This document shows, in pieces, positions 25,964 to 32,100 of a stretch of DNA of 32,100 nucleotides (its first letter is position 1; each line of letters opens with the position of its first letter). Source of the stretch: Thermodesulfobacteriaceae bacterium (GTDB lineage Bacteria; Desulfobacterota; Thermodesulfobacteria; Thermodesulfobacteriales; Thermodesulfatatoraceae). Position numbers and translations under genes: made by a program. The DNA lies in NCBI GenBank assembly GCA_015494065.1, contig WGCA01000014.1:1-32100 (forward strand), given 5' to 3'. The notes below the pieces were generated by a model that saw only the letters and a list, made by a program, of their open reading frames with translations, searched no databases and was not told the origin of the DNA.

Positions 25964-26335
25964 CTACTCCTTCGCCTCAATTATCTCGCCACATTTTTTA
26001 CAGACCCGCACCTTGGTGCCGTCTTCAAGGATCTTGCGCCCTATCCGTACCCCGCGGCTACATTTGGGACAAAAGACCATAAGGTTGGAGATATGGATGG
26101 GCGCAGGCTTTTCCACGATCCCTCCTTCGGCGTAAGGGGTCGGCCGCATATGCCGCTTAACGATGTTTACCCCTTCAACCACCGCCCGCTGCCGTCGGGG
26201 AAAGACCTGTAACACTCGTCCGATCTTCCCCTTGTCCTTGCCTGCAATCACCACCACCTGGTCGTTTTTCCGGATATGACACTTTACCTGGTGCGGCTTA
26301 AGGTCTCTGCGCTGTTTGCTCCTGAAAAGTGGCAT
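25964..26335 (-). CDS. rplX: 50S ribosomal protein L24 with C-terminal zinc ribbon
   Basis: L24 starts large-subunit assembly on 23S rRNA domain I. The KOW motif is in the N-terminal half ([20 protein letters not shown] then VLQVF) with [13 protein letters not shown] after it. The last 35 residues carry two Cys pairs ([14 protein letters not shown] and VCKKCGEII), a zinc ribbon seen in many but not all bacterial L24. The N-terminus has about 15 additional basic residues ([15 protein letters not shown]). Length 123. Confidence 0.96.
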   Translation of the reverse strand: MPLFRSKQRRDLKPHQVKCHIRKNDQVVVIAGKDKGKIGRVLQVFPRRQRAVVEGVNIVKRHMRPTPYAEGGIVEKPAPIHISNLMVFCPKCSRGVRIGRKILEDGTKVRVCKKCGEIIEAKE

Positions 26336-26347
26336 AGCTAAAACCCC

Positions 26348-26716
26348 TTAAAGAACTTCTGGTGCCAACGAGATTATTTTCATGAAATTTTTGGCCCTCA
26401 ACTCCCTTCCCACCGGGCCAAAAATCCGGGTCCCAATCGGTTCCCCCCACTGGTTAATCAAAACGGCCGCGTTTTCGTCAAAGCGAATCAACGTGCCGTC
26501 AGAACGCGGCTGCTCTTTCTTGGTTCGCACCACCACGGCCCGAACCACGTCTCCAGCCTTTACTTTGGAATTGGGCAAAGCCTCTTTGACCGAAGCAATG
26601 ATCACGTCCCCGATGCGCGCGTAACGGCGTCCAGAACCACCCAGCACCCGGATACACATAATGCGTTTGGCACCGGAGTTATCAGCCACGTTAAGGTAAG
26701 TCTGTTGTTGAATCAT
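26348..26716 (-). CDS. rplN: 50S ribosomal protein L14
   Basis: L14 sits at the subunit interface and is the docking site of the silencing factor RsfS. The 122-residue protein has the starting block [20 protein letters not shown], the signature [20 protein letters not shown] and [13 protein letters not shown], and the C-terminal [20 protein letters not shown]. The length and motifs are exactly typical. Confidence 0.98.
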   Translation of the reverse strand: MIQQQTYLNVADNSGAKRIMCIRVLGGSGRRYARIGDVIIASVKEALPNSKVKAGDVVRAVVVRTKKEQPRSDGTLIRFDENAAVLINQWGEPIGTRIFGPVGRELRAKNFMKIISLAPEVL

Positions 26717-26733
26717 AGCTCTTCACCACCCTT

Positions 26734-27027
26734 CTAAGCCGACGTTTCTTCCCTCTCTAAAACTTTTGCCCTTTCCAAAATTTCCCGCACCCGCCATCTT
26801 TTATGCCTGGAAAGGGGACGGGTCTCTTCTATCAGGACCTTGTCGCCGATGCGACAGGCGTTGTCTTCATCATGGGCCATGAACTTCTTCCTTCGCCTTA
26901 CGTATTTCTTGTAAAGAGGGTGCAAAACGAGCCTCTCTACCATTACCACTACCGTCTTGTCCATCTTGTCACTGACTACGGTCCCGATAAATTGTTTGCT
27001 CTGTTTCTTGCTCTCTCCCATCTTCAT
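26734..27027 (-). CDS. rpsQ: 30S ribosomal protein S17
   Basis: S17 is an early-assembly OB-fold protein of the small subunit. Signature stretches are [40 protein letters not shown] and [20 protein letters not shown]. At 97 residues it has a short charged N-terminal extension and a Glu-rich tail. ATG 27027 has AAAGG upstream; a second in-frame ATG at 27021 is possible. Confidence 0.96.
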   Translation of the reverse strand: MKMGESKKQSKQFIGTVVSDKMDKTVVVMVERLVLHPLYKKYVRRRKKFMAHDEDNACRIGDKVLIEETRPLSRHKRWRVREILERAKVLEREETSA

Positions 27028-27036
27028 GACCCTTTA

Positions 27037-27237
27037 TTAAGAATGAATTCCTAACTCTTTTTCACGTATCACCGTAAGCACCCGGGCGATATCCCTTTTT
27101 ACCTGCCTAATGCGCATCGGATTTTCCAACTGGTGAATGGACTTTTGAAAACGCAAATTAAATAACTCTTCCCGCAATTCCCTCAACTTTTCCTGGAGTT
27201 CCACCACAGATAAGCGGCGCAATTCTTCCGCCTTCAT
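27037..27237 (-). CDS. rpmC: 50S ribosomal protein L29
   Basis: L29 lies beside the peptide exit tunnel and helps dock the signal recognition particle and trigger factor. The 66-residue two-helix protein has [40 protein letters not shown] and [16 protein letters not shown]. Its ATG overlaps the rplP stop as ATGA. Confidence 0.97.
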   Translation of the reverse strand: MKAEELRRLSVVELQEKLRELREELFNLRFQKSIHQLENPMRIRQVKRDIARVLTVIREKELGIHS

Positions 27238-27653
27238 AACCGGTCCTCCCGCGAGACAATCTTACATTTGATAGGCAGCTTATCCGCCGCCAGCTTCAAA
27301 GCCTGACGCGCCACTTCTTCTGGCACCCCTTCGATCTCATAAATGATTCGCCCCGGCTTTATTACCGCCACCCAGCCCTCTACGTTTCCCTTTCCTTTAC
27401 CCATCCGGGTTTCGGCGGGCTTTTTGGTAATCGGTTTGTCAGGAAAGACCCTTATCCAGATCTTGGCCCCCTTTTTGGCGTGGCGCACGATGGCCACCCG
27501 GCCGGCCTCGATCTGTTGCGCGGTAAGCCAACAGTGATCAAGGGCCCTTAGGCCGAACTCACCAAAGGCCACGGCGTTGCCCCGCCAGGCCTTACCCCGG
27601 TTACGGCCTTTCTGTTGTTTCCGGTATTTTACTTTACGCGGTTGCAGCAACAT
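27234..27653 (-). CDS. rplP: 50S ribosomal protein L16
   Basis: L16 is a late-assembly protein contacting the A-site tRNA and peptidyl-transferase region. The 139-residue protein starts [20 protein letters not shown], has the signature [20 protein letters not shown] and the segment [18 protein letters not shown]. The Arg that is hydroxylated in E. coli L16 falls in a comparable loop but I cannot tell whether it is modified here. It overlaps rpmC by 4 bases. Confidence 0.97.
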   Translation of the reverse strand: MLLQPRKVKYRKQQKGRNRGKAWRGNAVAFGEFGLRALDHCWLTAQQIEAGRVAIVRHAKKGAKIWIRVFPDKPITKKPAETRMGKGKGNVEGWVAVIKPGRIIYEIEGVPEEVARQALKLAADKLPIKCKIVSREDRL

Positions 27654-27666
27654 ATTTTCTTACCCC

Positions 27667-28326
27667 CTAAAGATTAAGAGGCGCCATCTCTCCTTTTTCC
27701 GGCAAGACCTCTCCCTTAAAGATCCAGACCTTTACCCCGATCACCCCGTATTTGGTATTGGCCTCGGCAAAACCGTAATCGATATCAGCCCGCAAAGTGT
27801 GGAGGGGTACCCGCCCTTCCCGGTACCATTCCTTACGGGCAATTTCAGCCCCACCCAGGCGGCCCTTACACTGGACCTTGATTCCCTGGGCCCCGAAACG
27901 CATGGCCAAAGCCACCGCCCTTTTCATGGCTCGCCTGAAAGAAACCCGCCGCTCAAGCTGTGTGGCGATGTTTTCCGCTACCAATTGGGCGTCAAGCTCC
28001 GGCCGCCTTACTTCCACGATATCAATATGGATTTCCTTACCCCCGGTGAGCTCTTCCAACGCCCTTTTAAGGGCCTCAATCTCGGCGCCCTTTTTCCCGA
28101 TCACAATCCCGGGACGGGCTGTATGAATGATGATCCGGACCTTGTTGGCTGCCCGTTCCACTTCTATCCGGGAGATCCCCGCGTGCTTTAACCGCTCCTT
28201 GATATAACGACGAATCTTATAATCCTCATGCACCAATTTGGGAAAATCCTGCTTGGCAAACCAGCGGGAATCCCACGTTCTGGTAATCCCGATTCTGAGC
28301 CCTATGGGATTTACTTTCTGACCCAA
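27667..28326 (-). CDS. rpsC: 30S ribosomal protein S3
   Basis: S3 forms part of the mRNA entry and unwinding site. The 219-residue protein has the KH domain with the GKKG loop ([20 protein letters not shown]) and the C-terminal signature [20 protein letters not shown] then [10 protein letters not shown]. It starts [20 protein letters not shown], which fixes the start as TTG 28326; GGAGG lies 7 bases upstream of it. Confidence 0.97.
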   Translation of the reverse strand: MGQKVNPIGLRIGITRTWDSRWFAKQDFPKLVHEDYKIRRYIKERLKHAGISRIEVERAANKVRIIIHTARPGIVIGKKGAEIEALKRALEELTGGKEIHIDIVEVRRPELDAQLVAENIATQLERRVSFRRAMKRAVALAMRFGAQGIKVQCKGRLGGAEIARKEWYREGRVPLHTLRADIDYGFAEANTKYGVIGVKVWIFKGEVLPEKGEMAPLNL

Positions 28327-28340
28327 CGTTCACCCTCCTC

Positions 28341-28676
28341 TTAAGGCTTCTCTTCTACTACGATGGTGATGTGGCTAGTCCGTTTAAGAATCCGGCTAGC
28401 CCGCCCAAAAGCACGGGGCCAGATCCTTTTAAGTCTTGGCCCTTCGTCAACGTAAGCCCTTTTGACGTAGAGACGGTCAGGGTCCATCTGGTAATTATGT
28501 TCAGCGTTGGCAATCGCCGACTCCAGCACCTTCCTCACCAGTCGTGCCGCCTTTTTGGGCGTAAACCTGAGAATATTCAAGGCCTCGTCCACGGGTTTGC
28601 CCCGGATAAGGTCTACCACTAACCGTGCCTTATAAGGCGATATGCGTACATATCTGGCCACCGCTCGCGCTTCCAT
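28341..28676 (-). CDS. rplV: 50S ribosomal protein L22
   Basis: L22 has a globular domain on the large-subunit surface and a hairpin that lines the exit tunnel. The 111-residue protein contains [40 protein letters not shown] and the hairpin end [20 protein letters not shown] followed by [11 protein letters not shown]. No change at tunnel residues of note can be judged by eye. Confidence 0.97.
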   Translation of the reverse strand: MEARAVARYVRISPYKARLVVDLIRGKPVDEALNILRFTPKKAARLVRKVLESAIANAEHNYQMDPDRLYVKRAYVDEGPRLKRIWPRAFGRASRILKRTSHITIVVEEKP

Positions 28677-28686
28677 GGCTCAACCC

Positions 28687-28974
28687 CTATTTTTTCTTTC
28701 CTTTTACTTTGCCTTTATCCGCCGCATGCCCACGGTAAGTCCTAGTAGGGGCAAATTCCCCCAGTTTATGACCAACCATATTCTCCGTAACGTAGACCGG
28801 GATAAACTTGTGCCCGTTGTGCACCGCAAAAGTAAGCCCTACAAACTCGGGCAGAATAGTCGAACGCCGACTCCAGGTCTTGATGACCTTCTTATCTCCC
28901 GTCTCAAGGGCCTTGCGTACCTTTTTAAGTAGGTGTTCGTCGACAAAAGGCCCCTTTTTCCTTGACCTAGGCAT
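28687..28974 (-). CDS. rpsS: 30S ribosomal protein S19
   Basis: S19 lies in the head of the small subunit with S13. It has 95 residues: [40 protein letters not shown], the signature [20 protein letters not shown] and a basic tail ([14 protein letters not shown]). It lies 13 bases after rplB and 10 bases before rplV. Confidence 0.97.
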   Translation of the reverse strand: MPRSRKKGPFVDEHLLKKVRKALETGDKKVIKTWSRRSTILPEFVGLTFAVHNGHKFIPVYVTENMVGHKLGEFAPTRTYRGHAADKGKVKGKKK

Positions 28975-28987
28975 AACACACCTCTCC

Positions 28988-29815
28988 TTAGCCCTTGCGT
29001 CTTCTTACGATAAATTTGTCAGAAGGCTTTTTCCCTCTCGTCTTAAGCCCCTTAGCCAACTGCCCCCAGGGAGAACAAGGATGCCGGCCGCCGTGGGTGC
29101 GGCCTTCACCACCACCCATAGGGTGATCCACCGGGTTCATGGCCACCCCGCGCACGTGGGGCCGTCTACCAAGCCAACGGGAACGACCAGCCTTCCCCAA
29201 AGTCACGTTTTCATGGTCAATGTTACCCACCTGACCGATGGTGGCCCGGCAGTCCAGGTGGACCATCCTGATCTCCCCAGAAGGGAGCCGCAAATGAGCG
29301 TAATTACCTTCCTTGGCCATTAGCTGCGCAAAGGTTCCCGCCGCCCGGGCCAGCTGCCCCCCTTTACCAGGTCTCAATTCGATGTTGTGCACGATAGTAC
29401 CCAGGGGAATATTGCGCAAAGGCATACAATTGCCCACCTTAACTTCCACCTCTTCCCCAGACATGAGCACGTCCCCAACCTTGAGGCCCAAAGGAGCTAA
29501 AATATAACGCTTTTCCCCGTCGGCGTAGTGCAGGAGCGCGATATTGGCCGAACGGTTGGGGTCATATTCGATGGCTGCCACTTTGGCAGGCACTCCGTCC
29601 TTATCGCGCTTGAAGTCAATGCGCCGGTAAAGCCGTTTGTGCCCACCCCCACGAAAACGCGTAGTGACCCGACCGTAATTGTTGCGTCCTCCCGTCTTGG
29701 TAAGTGGTTCAAGGAGTGATTTTTCCGGCTCCTTACCCGGCGTGAGGTCCGGGTCTATCACAAAGCTCATAAAACGTCGTCCGGGAGACGTGGGCTTACA
29801 TTTTTTAATTGGCAT
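28988..29815 (-). CDS. rplB: 50S ribosomal protein L2
   Basis: L2 is close to the peptidyl-transferase centre and essential for subunit joining. The 275-residue protein has the N-terminal [20 protein letters not shown], the [20 protein letters not shown] segment and the C-terminal signature [20 protein letters not shown] with the conserved His, followed by [17 protein letters not shown]. The length is standard. Confidence 0.98.
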   Translation of the reverse strand: MPIKKCKPTSPGRRFMSFVIDPDLTPGKEPEKSLLEPLTKTGGRNNYGRVTTRFRGGGHKRLYRRIDFKRDKDGVPAKVAAIEYDPNRSANIALLHYADGEKRYILAPLGLKVGDVLMSGEEVEVKVGNCMPLRNIPLGTIVHNIELRPGKGGQLARAAGTFAQLMAKEGNYAHLRLPSGEIRMVHLDCRATIGQVGNIDHENVTLGKAGRSRWLGRRPHVRGVAMNPVDHPMGGGEGRTHGGRHPCSPWGQLAKGLKTRGKKPSDKFIVRRRKG

Positions 29816-29829
29816 AGCGCAACACTCCT

Positions 29830-30120
29830 CTAAACGGTTTCAAAAAATTCTATGGTCTGTCCCGGAGCCAAACGCACAATAGCCTTCTTACGCACCGGGC
29901 GGCGCCCTTCAAAACGATAAATTCGCTTGGGCTTGCCCTTGACCCGTATGGTCTGGACCTTCTCTACCTTCACGTTAAAAAGCTCTTCCACGGCCTTTTT
30001 TATCTCAATCTTATTAGCGTCCGGATGGACCCAGAAAGTTACCTGATTGTTTTTCTCCTTCAAATACATCGATTTTTCGGTAATTACCGGCTGTAAGATG
30101 ATGGTCCTCGGGTCCTTCAT
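29830..30120 (-). CDS. rplW: 50S ribosomal protein L23
   Basis: L23 is at the tunnel exit and is the docking point of trigger factor and SRP. The 96-residue protein has [40 protein letters not shown] and [17 protein letters not shown], and ends with the basic hairpin and the [10 protein letters not shown] strand. The ATG overlaps the rplD stop by 4 bases (30117-30120). Confidence 0.97.
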   Translation of the reverse strand: MKDPRTIILQPVITEKSMYLKEKNNQVTFWVHPDANKIEIKKAVEELFNVKVEKVQTIRVKGKPKRIYRFEGRRPVRKKAIVRLAPGQTIEFFETV

Positions 30121-30740
30121 TTTGAAAGCCTCTCTTCAATTTTTGGCAAAGCTTCTTGTTTTATAATCAGGTATTCGTGGTTGAGCACGTCGTAGACGTT
30201 AAGACCCTCCACCGCCAGCACTTTAACCTTGGGCAAATTCCGGGCACTCCTTTCTATAATCTCGTCCCGCTCAGGGACCACTACCAGGGCGTTTTCTACC
30301 CCCAAACCCTTCAAAAATTGGACAAATTTTTTGGTCTTGATCTCATCAAGACCAAAATCATCGACCACTTTCAACTTCCCCTCTTGGGCCCGTACCGAAA
30401 GGGCCATCTTTAAGGCCAAACGCCGCTGTTTTTTATTGAGCTTAAATTCGTAATCTCGAGGTTTGGGGCCAAAGACCACGCCGCCACCGACCCAGTGCGG
30501 CGCTCTGATGCTACCCTGCCTGGCCCGCCCCGTCCCTTTCTGCGGCCAGGGCTTGCGGCCTCCACCGCGCACTTCCCCCCGGGTCTTGGTACAAGCTGTG
30601 CCCGCACGCCAACGGGCCATCTGCCAGCGAACGACCTCGTGCAGCAGGCCCACTTTGACCGGAACATTAAAGATGTCTTCCCTGAGACTCACTTCGCCCA
30701 CCTTTTCGTTTTTATTGTTTACCACCGCCACCGTGGCCAT
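30117..30740 (-). CDS. rplD: 50S ribosomal protein L4
   Basis: L4 has a globular domain and a long loop reaching the exit tunnel; in E. coli it also represses the S10 operon. The 207-residue protein has [20 protein letters not shown], the basic loop [20 protein letters not shown] then [17 protein letters not shown], and the C-terminal [20 protein letters not shown] and [21 protein letters not shown] see no E. coli-type S10 leader, because the upstream gene here is tuf, 24 bases before rpsJ. Confidence 0.97.
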   Translation of the reverse strand: MATVAVVNNKNEKVGEVSLREDIFNVPVKVGLLHEVVRWQMARWRAGTACTKTRGEVRGGGRKPWPQKGTGRARQGSIRAPHWVGGGVVFGPKPRDYEFKLNKKQRRLALKMALSVRAQEGKLKVVDDFGLDEIKTKKFVQFLKGLGVENALVVVPERDEIIERSARNLPKVKVLAVEGLNVYDVLNHEYLIIKQEALPKIEERLSK

Positions 30741-30756
30741 AACTCACTCCCCAGGC

Positions 30757-31398
30757 CTATTGGTTGAAATAAACAAAGACGTAGCTATTTACCGAGCCCG
30801 GCACCGCCCCTTTTACCAACAAAACGTTTTTGTCCGGTTTCACGTCCACAATGCTCAAATTCCGCACCGTCACCGTCTCGTTACCGTAATGGCCGGGCAT
30901 CCTCTTCCCTTTGATGACTCGCCCTGGAAACGTACTGGCCCCACTTGAACCGGGTTTGCGGTGCACCTGCTTGGCCCCGTGACTCATGGGCTGACGCTGA
31001 AAACCCCAGCGTTTAATCGCTCCGGCAAAGCCCCGACCCTTGCTCTTTCCCGTAACCTTGACCTTTTGACCGGGTTCAAGAGAAAGCTCAGCCAAAGTAA
31101 TTACTTGCCCTGGAGAAAAATCTTCCGGATTTTCTACCGCAAACTCCTTCAGGATATAAAAACCGTGGTCCAAACCAGCCTTAGCAAAATGGCCCCTCAT
31201 GGGCTTGGTAAGCTTGGAAAACTTCTTAGGCTTAAAGCCTAACTGCACCGCGTTGTATCCGTCCCTTTCTACCGTCTTCACCTGAACCACCGTGCAGGGA
31301 CCAACCTCCAAGACCGTTACCGGAACCACTTCTCCTGAAGGAGTAAAGACCCTGGTCATGCCCAATTTTTTACCGATCAATCCTTCCACCATGGCCAT
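30757..31398 (-). CDS. rplC: 50S ribosomal protein L3
   Basis: L3 binds both ends of 23S rRNA and reaches toward the peptidyl-transferase centre. From ATG 31398 it is 213 residues: MVEGLIGKKLGMTRVFTPSG after a two-residue lead, FSKLTKPMRGHFAKAG, and the signature KGRGFAGAIKRWGFQRQPMS then HGAKQVHRKPGSSGAS. An upstream GG-rich ribosome site (AAAGGGGTGG) supports this start over the longer frame to 31467, which would run into rpsJ. Confidence 0.96.
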   Translation of the reverse strand: MAMVEGLIGKKLGMTRVFTPSGEVVPVTVLEVGPCTVVQVKTVERDGYNAVQLGFKPKKFSKLTKPMRGHFAKAGLDHGFYILKEFAVENPEDFSPGQVITLAELSLEPGQKVKVTGKSKGRGFAGAIKRWGFQRQPMSHGAKQVHRKPGSSGASTFPGRVIKGKRMPGHYGNETVTVRNLSIVDVKPDKNVLLVKGAVPGSVNSYVFVYFNQ

Positions 31399-31411
31399 TG
31401 CTTCCACCCCT

Positions 31412-31726
31412 TTAGAGCTTGATTTCCACTTCCACCCCAGCGGGAAGTTCAAGCTGCATGAGCGCATCTATCGTCTGCTGGGTGGGCTCCAAGATATCAA
31501 GTAAGCGCTTATGGGTCCGGATCTCAAATTGTTCGCGCGAGTTTTTGTCAATATGCGGAGACCGCAGCACCGTCCAACGACTAATCTTTGTGGGTAACGG
31601 AATCGGACCCACCACCCGCGCCCCTGTATCCCGCGCGGTACGCACTATTTCCGCCACCGAATGGTCAAGGATCTTATGGTCAAAAGCCTTCAACTTTATT
31701 CTTATCCTCTGGGTCGGGACTATCAT
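31412..31726 (-). CDS. rpsJ: 30S ribosomal protein S10 (NusE)
   Basis: S10 is in the head of the small subunit and, as NusE, pairs with NusB in antitermination. The 104-residue protein has [40 protein letters not shown] then [20 protein letters not shown], and ends [13 protein letters not shown], all typical. The tuf stop lies 24 bases upstream, so it is co-transcribed in the usual fus-tuf-S10 layout. Confidence 0.98.
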   Translation of the reverse strand: MIVPTQRIRIKLKAFDHKILDHSVAEIVRTARDTGARVVGPIPLPTKISRWTVLRSPHIDKNSREQFEIRTHKRLLDILEPTQQTIDALMQLELPAGVEVEIKL

Positions 31727-31750
31727 AACCGGACCTCAAGCCTCCTAAAA

Positions 31751-32100
31751 CTATTCCAAAATCTTGGTGACTACACCGGCACCTACCGTGCGCCCACCTT
31801 CCCGTATCGCAAACCTCAATCCCTCCTCCATCGCCACCGGCTTGATCAACTGCACCTCTAACTCCACGTTGTCTCCAGGCATCACCATCTCTACACCCTC
31901 CGGCAGCTGCACTACCCCCGTCACGTCCGTCGTCCGAAAATAAAACTGCGGCCTATATCCATTGAAAAACGGCGTGTGCCGCCCTCCTTCCTCCTTCGTC
32001 AATACATATACCTCCGCCTTAAAACGCGTGTGCGGCGTTATGCTCCCAGGCTGCGCCAATACCTGCCCACGCTCCACCTCATCCTTACCCACTCCTCTCA
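31751..32100 (-). CDS. tuf: Elongation factor Tu, C-terminal part (5' end outside the window)
   Basis: EF-Tu carries aminoacyl-tRNA to the ribosome. Only the last 116 or so residues are in view, and the frame is open to the window edge (..[19 protein letters not shown]). They cover the end of domain 2 and domain 3, with [59 protein letters not shown] and [18 protein letters not shown], all diagnostic. The upstream fusA, rpsG and rpsL genes probably lie beyond the window. Confidence 0.98.
   Translation of the reverse strand, partial: RGVGKDEVERGQVLAQPGSITPHTRFKAEVYVLTKEEGGRHTPFFNGYRPQFYFRTTDVTGVVQLPEGVEMVMPGDNVELEVQLIKPVAMEEGLRFAIREGGRTVGAGVVTKILE

Noticed and set aside
31727-31750. S10 leader for L4-mediated control
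   Set aside because: Only 24 bases separate tuf and rpsJ, too short for the E. coli-type leader structure.

Overview
The window looks like the chromosome of a thermophilic, Gram-negative sulfur-cycle bacterium, most likely a member of the Thermodesulfobacteria or a near relative. This is inferred from protein character, not from a database match. Supporting signs are cysteine-bearing (zinc) versions of S4, S14, L36, L24 and adenylate kinase, a heptose kinase for lipopolysaccharide, two trehalose-making enzymes in one operon, and type I-beta-like DAHP synthase. I see no tRNA, rRNA, insertion sequence, prophage or CRISPR array. No stretch over 300 bases lacks a gene.

Layout. Positions 3-4505 (+): the end of a universal stress protein, then a tightly overlapping trehalose operon with a fused trehalose-6-phosphate synthase/phosphatase, a two-repeat protein of DUF5752 type, and TreT. 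Positions 4491-7495 (-): aroF, a radical SAM protein and pdxA as one unit, read from a good promoter in the 7496-7659 intergenic region. Positions 7660-10817 (+): an MscS-type channel, recA, the heptose-phosphate kinase hldA, and an unrecognised 73-residue basic protein. Positions 10814-16169 (-): a PAS histidine kinase, an NSS-family sodium symporter, a 42-residue single-membrane-span protein, rarA, then ybeY joined in frame to pdxJ. Positions 16253-16280: a strong hairpin terminator. Positions 16309-32100 (-): the complete S10-spc-alpha supercluster, in transcription order tuf (partial), rpsJ, rplC, D, W, B, rpsS, rplV, rpsC, rplP, rpmC, rpsQ, rplN, rplX, rplE, rpsN, rpsH, rplF, rplR, rpsE, rpmD, rplO, secY, adk, map, infA, rpmJ, rpsM, rpsK, rpsD, rpoA, rplQ.

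How the genes work together. The large block supplies ribosomal proteins, the Sec channel, IF-1, N-terminal Met removal and the RNA polymerase alpha subunit. The left part mixes osmotic or heat-stress functions (trehalose, MscS, the stress protein) with aromatic and vitamin B6 synthesis. PdxA and PdxJ, the two enzymes of the last steps to pyridoxine 5'-phosphate, sit in separate operons.

The observations I would follow first are: (1) a previously unmarked 42-residue membrane protein gene locked between the symporter and rarA by a GTGA and a TAGTG overlap, resembling known small subunits of NSS transporters; (2) the ybeY-pdxJ in-frame junction, which hinges on a six-T run; (3) the dual trehalose operon with a duplicated-domain protein of unknown role. 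I did not find a clearly new multi-gene defence or mobile system here.
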